A stretch of DNA of 64,000 nucleotides from Mycteria americana (Eukaryota; Chordata; Aves; Ciconiiformes; Ciconiidae), in NCBI RefSeq assembly GCF_035582795.1, contig NC_134365.1:220799887-220863886 (forward strand), written 5' to 3'. The notes below the pieces were generated by a model. That model made no database searches. It was not told the DNA's origin and saw only the letters and a list, made by a program, of their open reading frames with translations. The position numbers and the translations under genes are program-made. This document shows positions 54,401 through 57,819 of the stretch, piece after piece; positions within the stretch are counted from its first letter, which is position 1; each line of letters starts with the position of its first letter.

Positions 54401-55605
54401 CGCTCCGGGGGGAGTGGATGTTTTTTATGGAGCCGGGAATGCTGTCCAGCTGGCGGATAACTGGGAGTAGCCTTGAAATGTGGTCATCAGAGTCCCCGCT
54501 CCATCCTGGCCGTGTTAAAATCCAGGGAGAAAAATTGGGGGGGGGGGGGGAGGGGGCGGAATTGGGTGCTAAACGGCCACCCCAGGGCTTGGGGGATTGC
54601 TCGAGTGACCCCAAATTTCCCTGGGAGACCCTAATTCCCATGGGGAAGAGCCACCGGAAAGCCATGTGCTGAGGCTCACCCAGCCCAGCACTGAGGTCAT
54701 GGTAGGATGGGGAGAAGGCGGCGATGCACGGGGTGGGGAGGAGGTGGTAATTTGGGTGGGAGGGGCTAATAGGGGTGGGAGGAGCTAATTAAGGGTGGGT
54801 GGGGCTACTTGGGGATAGGAGGAGTTTTTTGGGGGGCCAAGATGTTGTGCCTGGGAAAGTGGTGGTGATGTTCGGAGGGTGCTGGTGGGAGGATGCTGGT
54901 GGGCTGATGTTGGGATGGTGGTGGGAGGATGCTGGTGGAAGGATGATGCTGGGATGGTGCTGGTGGGATGCTGGTAGGATGATGCTGGCAGAATGATACT
55001 GGTGGGATGGTGCTGCTGGGATGATGCTGGTGGGATGATGCTGGTAGGATGATGCTGGCTGGGTGGTGCTGGTGGGATGATACTGGTGGGATGATGGTGG
55101 GATGCTGCTGGTGGGATGCTGGTGGGATGATGCCGGTAGGATGGTGCTGGTGGGATAGTGCTGGTGGGATGCTGCTGGGATGATGCTCATAGGATGATGC
55201 CGGTGGGACGGTGCAGGTAGGATGGTGCTGGTGGGATGGTGCCGGTGGGATGGTGCTGGTGGGAGGATGCTGGGATGGTGCTGGTGGGATGCTGGTGGGA
55301 TGACACTGGTGGGATGCTGGTGGGATGACACTGGTGGGACGTTGCTGGGATGATGGGGAACGGGGGAGCTGCGGGGTGCCACCCGACAGCACGTTGGGGT
55401 TCTGCGCTTGGCAGGGGCCGAGAAGCCGAGCGAGGCAGAGAAACGAGACCCATCGCGCCCCCGCGTCCCCGCCCTCGCCCTCTCCAAACCCAAGATGCTG
55501 GTGATCAGCGGAGGGGACGGCTACGAGGATTTCCGCCTGACCAGCAGCAGCGAGACAGTGGGCCGGGACGACAGCACCAACCACCTCCTCCTCTGGAGAG
55601 CGTGA
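19172..55605 (+). CDS. ARHGEF17: Rho guanine nucleotide exchange factor 17 (TEM4), whole gene, 21 coding exons
   Basis: A RhoA-directed exchange factor that in mammals binds actin through its N-terminal region and acts at endothelial junctions. Joined coding exons: 19172-22144, 43365-43442, 45877-46059, 46449-46565, 46883-46975, 47765-47941, 48211-48261, 49344-49453, 49581-49666, 49799-49917, 50382-50595, 50708-50781, 50917-51110, 51198-51448, 52077-52323, 52406-52492, 52600-52667, 53044-53192, 53273-53447, 54122-54364, 55415-55605. All introns are GT-AG and every phase agrees, giving about 1,959 codons (human protein about 2,063; exon count is also 21). Residues 1-991 are low-complexity, Ser/Pro-rich and largely disordered. 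DH spans about 994-1205, PH-like about 1208-1420, an acidic Ser-rich linker about 1490-1650, and a C-terminal WD40-like propeller about 1650-1955. The first intron is 21 kb, but all others total about 10 kb. The N-terminal start is the least certain point. Confidence 0.95.
22145..23230 (+). other. ARHGEF17: Start of ARHGEF17 intron 1, with a possible intronic poly(A) site
   Basis: Non-repetitive. Reading past the donor, the exon 1 frame adds six codons (VSARPS) and stops at 22165. A canonical AATAAA lies at 22342-22347, followed by GTGATTTTGGGGTGGG, which is GU-rich. Two perfect inverted repeats lie nearby at 22391-22407 and 22440-22457. A shortened N-terminal transcript is possible but unproven. 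Confidence 0.4.
22342..22347 (+). terminator. ARHGEF17: Possible intronic poly(A) signal AATAAA
   Basis: AATAAA sits 198 bases downstream of the exon 1 donor, with a GU-rich stretch 10-25 bases later. A hexamer like this occurs often by chance, but it is rarer in GC-rich sequence and is well placed here. Confidence 0.35.
23230..23600. repeat. 45-bp minisatellite, about eight copies, in ARHGEF17 intron 1
   Basis: The unit reads roughly GATATTCTCCTGGGGTCCAG, then CATCCCTGCAGCATCATTCC and CCCAA. GATATTCTCC or a variant starts at 23251, 23295, 23341, 23385, 23431, 23477, 23522 and 23567, a spacing of 44-46 bp. A second array of the same family lies at 24825-24940. Open frames through it are artefacts. 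Confidence 0.93.
23610..24820. other. Unique intron 1 sequence with AT-rich patches
   Basis: No gene is seen. An AT-rich island at 23790-24000 (ATTATTAATATGTTAC and neighbouring motifs) and a second at 24370-24420 stand out from the GC-rich surroundings and might be conserved non-coding elements. I cannot test that by eye. Confidence 0.35.
24825..24940. repeat. Second array of the 45-bp minisatellite family, about 2.5 copies
   Basis: Units starting AATATTCTCC (24832), GATGTTCTCT (24877) and GATATTTTCC (24922) are spaced 45 bp and carry the same CCAGCATCCCT and GCGTCATTCCCCCAA segments, in the same orientation as the array at 23230. Confidence 0.9.
24945..26780. other. Unique intron 1 sequence, no gene seen
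   Basis: GC-rich with AT-richer patches at 25545-25600 and 25965-26020. I find no exon with plausible splice sites and coding bias, and no transposon. Confidence 0.35.
26790..27640. repeat. Irregular minisatellite of about 40 bp (GGGTGCACGGGGAGATCCCTGG)
   Basis: The core GGGTGCACGGGGAGRTCCCT alternates with GTGCTGGGGTGCACGTGCAG at variable spacing (about 38-48 bp) for about 850 bases. The plus strand is G-rich. It gives open frames of up to about 350 codons on both strands, all repeat artefacts rich in Cys/Gly/Arg or His/Pro/Thr. Confidence 0.88.
27650..28310. other. Unique intron 1 sequence, no gene seen
   Basis: Nothing recognisable lies between the two repeat tracts. Confidence 0.3.
28318..28780. 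repeat. CTTC/CCAT tetranucleotide microsatellite and degenerate CCATCTCCATCCAT array
   Basis: A pure CTTC tract (about 28327-28350) passes into a pure CCAT tract (about 28351-28387). It then passes into a longer degenerate array of CCATCTCCATCCATCTCTAC units to about 28780. The plus strand is pyrimidine-rich. No coding content. Confidence 0.95.
28790..29595. other. Unique intron 1 sequence, no gene seen
   Basis: No exon, repeat or transposon is recognised. Confidence 0.3.
29599..30090. repeat. 49-bp minisatellite, about ten copies
   Basis: The unit begins CACCACCAGGTCCCCTCCGG and continues AGGAGCCACCATCCCAATGT and GGGGACGGC. CACCACCAGG starts at 29599, 29648, 29697 and 29746, an exact 49-bp spacing, and the array continues to about 30085 with substitutions. 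Confidence 0.94.
30095..30890. other. Unique intron 1 sequence with T-runs
   Basis: Poly(T) runs occur at 30323-30333 and 30401-30418. Their minus-strand poly(A) could mark a retroposed sequence, but no element body is recognisable. No gene is seen. Confidence 0.3.
30890..32340. repeat. 18-bp minisatellite (CATCAGCTCCTGGGTGCC), about 1.4 kb
   Basis: Units of 18 bp and close variants (CATCAGCTCCTGGGTGTC, CATGGACTCCTGGTACCTG, CCTTTGGCTCCTGGGTGC) repeat for about 1,450 bases with local higher-order blocks. Because 18 is divisible by three, all frames give long Ser/Trp/Pro/Gly-rich open frames with no biological meaning. Confidence 0.95.
32345..33430. other. Unique intron 1 sequence with a CArG box and a CpG-rich patch
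   Basis: A CpG-rich patch lies at 32575-32740. It is followed by a perfect serum-response element core, CCATATTTGG. This looks more like a regulatory element than ordinary intron. No exon is recognised. Confidence 0.4.
32769..32778. promoter_or_regulatory. CArG box (SRF-binding consensus CCATATTTGG)
   Basis: It fits CC(A/T)6GG exactly and lies within an otherwise unique part of ARHGEF17 intron 1. SRF is activated downstream of RhoA and MRTF, and RhoA is the product acted on by ARHGEF17, so a feedback element is conceivable (inference). A 10-bp match can arise by chance. Confidence 0.35.
33433..33515. repeat. CCT trinucleotide tract, 23 perfect units
   Basis: Twenty-three uninterrupted CCT units at 33433-33501 are followed by CTTCCTCCCT. 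This pure polypyrimidine/polypurine tract can form triplex (H-) DNA and is prone to length change. It is intronic. Confidence 0.97.
33520..33915. other. Unique intron 1 sequence, no gene seen
   Basis: This is a short unique stretch between the CCT tract and the GGTGACTGGTACC minisatellite. Confidence 0.3.
33920..35295. repeat. 66-bp minisatellite (11 regular units) flanked by degenerate GGTGACTGGTACCCAGGGATGG units
   Basis: From 34021 to 34746 the start GATGGAGGTGACTGGTACCC recurs exactly every 66 bp, eleven times. Each unit contains two GAGGTGACTGGTA half-units. Three variants at one site (GAGATGCTCC = A, GACATGCTCC = B, GAGATCCTCC = C) occur in the order A A B B A C A A B B C. The flanks carry looser 22-40-bp relatives. 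Because 66 is a multiple of three, the minus strand stays open for 458 and 370 codons in two frames. These are not genes. Confidence 0.97.
35296..37920. other. Unique intron 1 sequence with an 18-G run
   Basis: No exon is recognised in about 2.6 kb. A run of 18 G lies at 36064-36081 and poly(A)/A-rich sequence at 37249-37275. Confidence 0.35.
37925..39085. repeat. 23-bp minisatellite (GGGATTGCAACCCAGATGGGTCT), about 48 units, with a 138-bp higher-order period
   Basis: Units are 23 bp, for example GGGATTGCAA + CAGAAATGCATCT and AGAATTGCAA + TGCGGATGGGCCC. The marker AGAATTGCAATGCGGATGGG recurs at 38341 and 38479, exactly 138 bp (6 x 23) apart, showing six-unit higher-order copies. Each unit contains ATTGCAA, GTTGCAA or ACTGCAA. 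The array is interrupted at 38176-38212 by a CR1 tail sequence. Long open frames on both strands have 23-residue periodicity and are artefacts. Confidence 0.95.
38176..38212 (+). mobile_element. Isolated CR1 3'-tail repeat (ATTCTGTG)n inside the 23-bp array
   Basis: ATGATTCTGTGATTCTGTGA, continued by one more ATTCTGTGA unit, sits between two ordinary 23-bp units. This octamer is the terminal repeat of many avian CR1 elements. No CR1 body is attached. Confidence 0.6.
39090..40045. other. Unique intron 1 sequence upstream of a candidate alternative exon
   Basis: It contains a TATA-like TATTTAAG at 39242-39249 with a unique, CpG-poor neighbourhood, G- and C-runs at 39326-39400, and CACACACC/CCCCCC stretches at 39750-39780. 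A second promoter in this area is possible but not demonstrated. Confidence 0.3.
40051..40088. repeat. (TA)n(CA)n dinucleotide microsatellite
   Basis: About twelve TA units run into about six CA units. A second TA tract (about 40183-40204) follows 100 bases downstream. Confidence 0.95.
40257..40415 (+). CDS. ARHGEF17: Candidate alternative first coding exon of ARHGEF17
   Basis: Within intron 1, a 53-codon segment starting [20 protein letters not shown] has a protein-like, amphipathic composition. About 40 of its first 44 codons have G or C in the third position, unlike the repeat-derived frames around it. It ends ACCGAG|GTGATG, a possible donor in phase 0, which would join in frame to exon 2 (DMRKHV). 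An AT-rich, TATA-like stretch (TATATATAATTTTTTTTATT) lies 40-60 bases upstream. I infer an internal promoter that would give a short isoform starting just before the DH domain. The donor is only moderate and I know of no matching annotated isoform, so this remains a hypothesis. Confidence 0.45.
40420..41990. other. Unique intron 1 sequence
   Basis: Several long G-runs occur at 40432-40505 and 40676-40686. An AT-richer patch at 41310-41370 contains ATAATTACAACAAATTAATC, a homeobox-type sequence. No exon is recognised. Confidence 0.35.
41995..42850. repeat. Roughly 50-bp minisatellite (CACCCAAAACTTTTGGGGTATCTC)
   Basis: Units contain ACTTTTGGGGTRTCTCNCAC followed by CCAGGGYCTYTGGAGCATCTC. ACTTTTGG starts near 42391, 42441, 42493 and 42545 (50-52 bp apart), with irregular copies on both sides. 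Intronic and non-coding. Confidence 0.9.
43365..43442 (+). CDS. ARHGEF17: ARHGEF17 exon 2, start of the DH domain
   Basis: 26 codons beginning [20 protein letters not shown]. The acceptor is CCACCCGGGCAG and the donor CAG|GTAACG, phase 0 at both ends. It holds helix 1 of the DH domain, with the conserved region around TEQSYVESL that contacts the Rho switch region. Confidence 0.95.
45877..46059 (+). CDS. ARHGEF17: ARHGEF17 exon 3, DH domain
   Basis: 61 codons, from [16 protein letters not shown] to KVGDLLVQS, between acceptor CTTCCCCGCAG and donor GTAGGT. It contains [19 protein letters not shown], the typical DH conserved-region helix. Confidence 0.96.
46449..46565 (+). CDS. ARHGEF17: ARHGEF17 exon 4, DH domain
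   Basis: 39 codons, [20 protein letters not shown] through PAFMKFLE. Acceptor CCCCTCCCAG, donor GTGGGT. Confidence 0.96.
46883..46975 (+). CDS. ARHGEF17: ARHGEF17 exon 5, DH domain core
   Basis: 31 codons containing [20 protein letters not shown], the hallmark DH helix ([12 protein letters not shown]). Acceptor GTTTTGCAG, donor GTGGGT. Confidence 0.97.
47371..47507 (-). mobile_element. CR1 fragment in ARHGEF17 intron 5
   Basis: CACAGAATCACAGAACGGTT followed by the standard CR1 3'-end sequence (GACCTTTACAGGTCATCTAG, GTCCAACCTCACCTTGAAC). The minus-strand element is cut off after about 135 bases. Confidence 0.92.
47765..47941 (+). CDS. ARHGEF17: ARHGEF17 exon 6, end of the DH domain
   Basis: 59 codons, [20 protein letters not shown] to [11 protein letters not shown]. 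Acceptor CCATGGTAG, donor GTACGT. It includes the last long DH helix leading into the PH linker. Confidence 0.96.
48211..48261 (+). CDS. ARHGEF17: ARHGEF17 exon 7, DH-PH linker
   Basis: 17 codons, [17 protein letters not shown]. Acceptor GTCCCCACAG, donor GTAAGA. It is the first strand of the PH-like fold. Confidence 0.95.
48377..48413. repeat. GGAT microsatellite, upstream part
   Basis: GGATGGACGGATGGATGGAT and further units lie immediately 5' of a CR1 fragment. The same repeat resumes on its other side. Confidence 0.9.
48415..48662 (+). mobile_element. CR1 fragment with ATTCTATGA-type 3' end, in ARHGEF17 intron 7
   Basis: It contains GATTGGACATTAGGAAAAAG, GTTCTTCACTGAGAGGATGG and GGGACTCGATGATCCTTATG, and ends with TATTCTATGATTCTATAATTC. 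This is a plus-strand CR1 3' end of a subfamily different from the other copies in the window. It splits a GGAT microsatellite. Confidence 0.9.
48663..48945. repeat. GGAT/GGAA microsatellite, downstream part
   Basis: About 280 bases of GGATGGATGGAAGGATGGAC-type units with GACAGA interruptions directly follow the CR1 tail. Confidence 0.92.
49344..49453 (+). CDS. ARHGEF17: ARHGEF17 exon 8, PH-like domain
   Basis: [20 protein letters not shown] through SLRRSSMS. The donor must be CCT|GTGAGT, leaving a split Leu codon (CT+G) completed by exon 9. [17 protein letters not shown] is the central PH strand pair. Confidence 0.96.
49581..49666 (+). CDS. ARHGEF17: ARHGEF17 exon 9, PH-like domain
   Basis: [20 protein letters not shown] to DVDIIK, ending AAAG|GTCTGT. 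The last G begins a Gly codon finished by exon 10. Confidence 0.95.
49799..49917 (+). CDS. ARHGEF17: ARHGEF17 exon 10
   Basis: [20 protein letters not shown] to LSFPHQ. Acceptor CCCCACACAG, donor GTATGG. Confidence 0.95.
49920..50310. repeat. About 200-bp imperfect tandem duplication in ARHGEF17 intron 10
   Basis: The block with CCCAGATGCCACCAGCCC and TTGGGGCAGC(T/C)TCTGAAGGATGC occurs twice, about 201 bp apart (CAGATGCC at 50044 and 50245). The two copies have diverged. This explains most of the intron's length. Confidence 0.8.
50382..50595 (+). CDS. ARHGEF17: ARHGEF17 exon 11, PH-like domain, C-terminal part
   Basis: [20 protein letters not shown] through [12 protein letters not shown]. 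Acceptor CCCATCCCCAG, donor CTAG|GTAACA, phase 1. The end is the C-terminal PH helix ([14 protein letters not shown]). Confidence 0.95.
50708..50781 (+). CDS. ARHGEF17: ARHGEF17 exon 12
   Basis: [20 protein letters not shown] to RSGMQ. Acceptor GATTTTCCCAG, donor GTACTT. Confidence 0.95.
50917..51110 (+). CDS. ARHGEF17: ARHGEF17 exon 13, start of the propeller region
   Basis: [20 protein letters not shown], then [31 protein letters not shown] and KRAYR. Acceptor CCTTTGCAG, donor GTAGGA. The pattern ([28 protein letters not shown]) is that of propeller blades. Confidence 0.95.
51198..51448 (+). CDS. ARHGEF17: ARHGEF17 exon 14, acidic Ser-rich linker
   Basis: From [20 protein letters not shown] to the conserved [17 protein letters not shown]. 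It includes [18 protein letters not shown], a likely casein-kinase-2-type acidic cluster (inference). Acceptor CGCGGCAG, donor GTGAGT. Confidence 0.95.
51491..51770 (-). mobile_element. CR1 fragment in ARHGEF17 intron 14
   Basis: It starts TCATAGAATCACAGAAGGGT, 42 bases after the exon 14 donor, and follows the CR1 3' end to CCATCACCCCTTGGCCTATT. One internal deletion (GGGCAGTGTTTCACCACCC) is seen relative to the 13624 copy. Confidence 0.92.
52077..52323 (+). CDS. ARHGEF17: ARHGEF17 exon 15
   Basis: [20 protein letters not shown], followed by the basophilic-site run [20 protein letters not shown], to [10 protein letters not shown]. Acceptor CTCCTCTGCAG, donor GGCTG|GTACGT with a split Cys codon. 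Confidence 0.95.
52406..52492 (+). CDS. ARHGEF17: ARHGEF17 exon 16, propeller
   Basis: [20 protein letters not shown] to AAVMCIL. Acceptor TTCTCCCACAG, donor ATCTT|GTAAGC. Confidence 0.95.
52600..52667 (+). CDS. ARHGEF17: ARHGEF17 exon 17, propeller
   Basis: [20 protein letters not shown] then EAG. Acceptor TCCTCTCAG, donor GCAG|GTGAGG. Confidence 0.95.
53044..53192 (+). CDS. ARHGEF17: ARHGEF17 exon 18, propeller
   Basis: [20 protein letters not shown], then [20 protein letters not shown] and AQE. Acceptor CACCCTCACAG, donor GTACCG, phase 0 at the end. Confidence 0.95.
53273..53447 (+). CDS. ARHGEF17: ARHGEF17 exon 19, propeller
   Basis: [20 protein letters not shown], then [20 protein letters not shown] and [11 protein letters not shown]. 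Acceptor GTCACCCTCAG, donor GTAAGT. Confidence 0.95.
53630..53965. repeat. 40-bp minisatellite, about eight copies, in ARHGEF17 intron 19
   Basis: Unit TAATCCCACGGGGAAATAGG + GCAGCCCCTGGGCAGCTGCG. TAATCC or a close variant starts at 53646, 53686, 53726, 53765, 53805, 53845, 53885 and 53925, a spacing of 39-40 bp. Confidence 0.94.
54122..54364 (+). CDS. ARHGEF17: ARHGEF17 exon 20, propeller
   Basis: [40 protein letters not shown] and [20 protein letters not shown]. The last block is a GH-dipeptide-containing WD-like blade. Acceptor GATGCTCGACAG, donor ACGG|GTAGGT. Confidence 0.95.
54370..54840. other. First part of ARHGEF17 intron 20, no element seen
   Basis: Unique sequence with a G-run at 54537-54550 and GGGTGGGAGGGGCTAAT-type short repeats at 54745-54800. 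Confidence 0.35.
54845..55350. repeat. 15-bp minisatellite (GCTGGTGGGATGATG) in ARHGEF17 intron 20
   Basis: About 500 bases of GATGCTGGTGGGATGGTGCT-type units with 12-, 15- and 18-bp variants. The plus strand is G- and T-rich. The array ends about 60 bases before the last exon. Confidence 0.93.
55415..55605 (+). CDS. ARHGEF17: ARHGEF17 exon 21 (last coding exon)
   Basis: [20 protein letters not shown], then [20 protein letters not shown] and [20 protein letters not shown], then TGA at 55603-55605. The C-terminus matches the conserved mammalian ending ([13 protein letters not shown]). Acceptor GCTTGGCAG. Confidence 0.96.
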
Positions 55606-56315
55606 ATGGCCGCGGCCCCCCCCGGGGCCATCCCAGCGAGGAATGGGGGTGCTGCCCCCCCTACATGCAGAGGGGGGGGTCCCGACCCCCCTCCCCGCCA
55701 CCCCCCGCCCCAGCGCCTCTCATCTCCAACCCGGCTGCTCTCTGTGTGCTCGGGGTTGGGGGGGATGAGCTCCGGTCCCCCCGCCGTCCCCCCGGCCACC
55801 GCACCGGACTGGGTGGGGGGGGACACACACCGCTTTTCGGGGCGTGGAGAAGGTGGGGAGGGGGGGGGACGCGTTCGCTTGGGAAGGCGCTAACGAAGGA
55901 GGAAGGCGTTTAACGAGCATCCCTGGGGACGGCCGGAGGATGCCGTACAGCCAGGAACCTGCCTTGCTCTCCGGTTTTGTGTGTGCCTGCTTTGGGGTGC
56001 AGGGGGGGGTCGCAGCGCTGTCACCCCCCCCCCCTTCCCCCGGGACCCCCCGGTCACGCCGCGGGACCACCCCAGGGACAATACACCCGCGGTGTCCCCC
56101 TCGCCCCGGGCCTCCTGCTAACCCGCTCGCTCCATCGCCAGCACCCAGATAGCTCTGTTTGTTTGTTCGTTTGTTTTAAATATATATATATTATATATAT
56201 ATAAACATCCTTATTTATTTGGGGGGGGGGTTGGGGGGGGTCAGGCGCATCGTCACGTCGCTGCCAGTCCCTCTGCTCCGGAGTCGTGCCATTAAAACCT
56301 TCCCGGTTCATCACC
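55606..56315 (+). other. ARHGEF17: ARHGEF17 3' UTR (estimated)
   Basis: GC-rich UTR with C-runs, then an AT-rich stretch (TTTAAATATATATATATTAT) at 56174-56205 and CTTATTTATTTGG. It ends at a variant poly(A) signal ATTAAA (56291-56296). The true cleavage site needs transcript data. Confidence 0.45.
56291..56296 (+). terminator. ARHGEF17: Probable poly(A) signal ATTAAA of ARHGEF17
   Basis: ATTAAA is the commonest variant of the hexamer and is the first acceptable signal after the stop codon. A second ATTAAA at 56892 is an alternative. Confidence 0.4.
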
Positions 56316-56319
56316 CCGA

Positions 56320-57540
56320 GGCAGAGCTGGACCCCACTGATGGAGCTGGACCCCGCAGGGATGCTGGTGGGGGGGGGGGGAGCCGATGGAGGGGAGGAGG
56401 GGAAAATTGGGGGATCCCCCCCCCCAATCTCTGTGATTCCCATGGGGAGTGGGATGAAGCCGCTGCTGCCGTTGGAAACATCTTCTGGATGAGAACAAGC
56501 ATCTTCTTCGCAGTCCCCTGCCAGGCCCCAGGGATGTCCCCCCACCCCTAAACTGGGTTGACGGCGGTCGGGACCCTAAAAACGAGACTTTCCGGGACCA
56601 ACCCCCCCCTTTTCCCTTTTTTCCCCCCATTTTCCTGCTTTTACCCTGGGGTCCGGGCGAGGCCGGTGCTGGCAGACCTGGACACCCTGTTGTCCCCATG
56701 GGAGAGGTGACAACCCCGGTGGCAGGGATAAACCGGGGTGTCCCGGTCCCCGCGCAGCCTGGTGAGTGACGGGGATGCTGCCCTCCCCCGTCCGTCTGTC
56801 CATCCGGGGGGTGTGGGGGGGTTAGAATTGGGATGATGAGGTCATTTTGGGAAGGGGGTGGGGGTTTTGGTCACCTGGGGGGGGTCTTTGTCATTAAAGG
56901 TCACCCGTGTCAACAAAGCCAGCGTGGTCTCGTCCTTGGTCTCGAGGGGGGACACGGGGCGAGGAGGGGAGCAGCCGGGGGGGACCCCCCCCCCCTTGAC
57001 ATCCCCGGGGACGTCGCCCGGTGGTGGCGGCTGCGACGAAGACCCCGATGGGAGGAAGAAACCCTTTCCACTGCTGGGGTGCAGTTATTCCCTCCCACAT
57101 AAACCCAAGGGGGACGTCCCCAGTGCTCGTGTCCTTGTGCCACGGAGCATCGGGATGTGTCCCATTCCCTGGGTGTCCCCCAGGGACAATGGACGGACAA
57201 ACAGCCGGAACGGGGGACACCCCTCCTGGGGACCACGTCACCCCGCCAGCCCCCGGGGAGGGTACGGGGGGAGAGCCAGGCCCGGCCACAACGGGGGTGT
57301 CCCCAGCGCGGGAAAACCGTCCCCTGGGGAAGGGGACGAAGCCGAGATGGGGTGTGCTGTAGGGCGCGTAGGAAAGCGGGGTGCAGCACCCATGGGTGCC
57401 CCCCGCCAGCCCATATGGGGCAAAAAAATCCTTATTTCTTTAAAAAATTTCCCGCTCCGTAGGGAAAAATCCCACCGCCCTCTTAGTTTTCCCGTTTTCC
57501 CCCCAAAAAACCCCTCCGCGGTTGGGATAAAGCCCAGCAC
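56320..57540. other. ARHGEF17-RELT intergenic spacer
   Basis: Unique GC-rich sequence without a gene I can support. It contains many C- and G-runs (for example 56984-56994). CpG density increases toward the RELT promoter. Confidence 0.4.
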
Positions 57541-57599
57541 CCCCCAAAATCCCCCCCCTCCCTCCCCTCCCCCCCTCCCGGAGCCGCCCGCAGCTCCCG

Positions 57600-57795
57600 C
57601 CGCGCCCGGCAGGGGGCGCTGCCCGCGGGGGAGGGGGGGGGCGGAGCCGCGGAGCGCGCAGCGCTGACGCACGGGGGCGGGGCGAAGTGCGGGGAGGAGT
57701 CCCGCGGTGTGACGCTACGGAAAGGGGCGGGGCTTAGGGGGGTAGCGCGCCGGCGGGTTCATTCATAAAGGAGCCGGCGCGCTCGGCGGGGCGGC
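57600..57795 (+). promoter_or_regulatory. RELT: RELT promoter: GC boxes, CRE-like TGACGC elements and TATA-like CATAAAG
   Basis: A CpG-dense block with GC boxes GGGGGCGGGGC (57673) and AGGGGCGGGGC (57723). TGACGCAC (57665) and TGACGCTA (57710) resemble CRE half-sites, and TTCATTCATAAAGGAG has a TATA-like CATAAAG at 57764-57770. A start site near 57795, about 25-30 bases further on, would give a very short first exon ending at the strong donor at 57816. The assignment to RELT rests on position and strand. Confidence 0.6.
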
Positions 57796-57815
57796 CCCGC
57801 GGCGGGGGGGGGCAG
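57795..57815 (+). other. RELT: RELT non-coding exon 1 (3' border firm, 5' border estimated)
   Basis: It ends GGCAG|GTAAGG, a consensus donor with GT at 57816-57817. The next exon (60602) carries the start codon. Confidence 0.5.
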
Positions 57816-57819
57816 GTAA

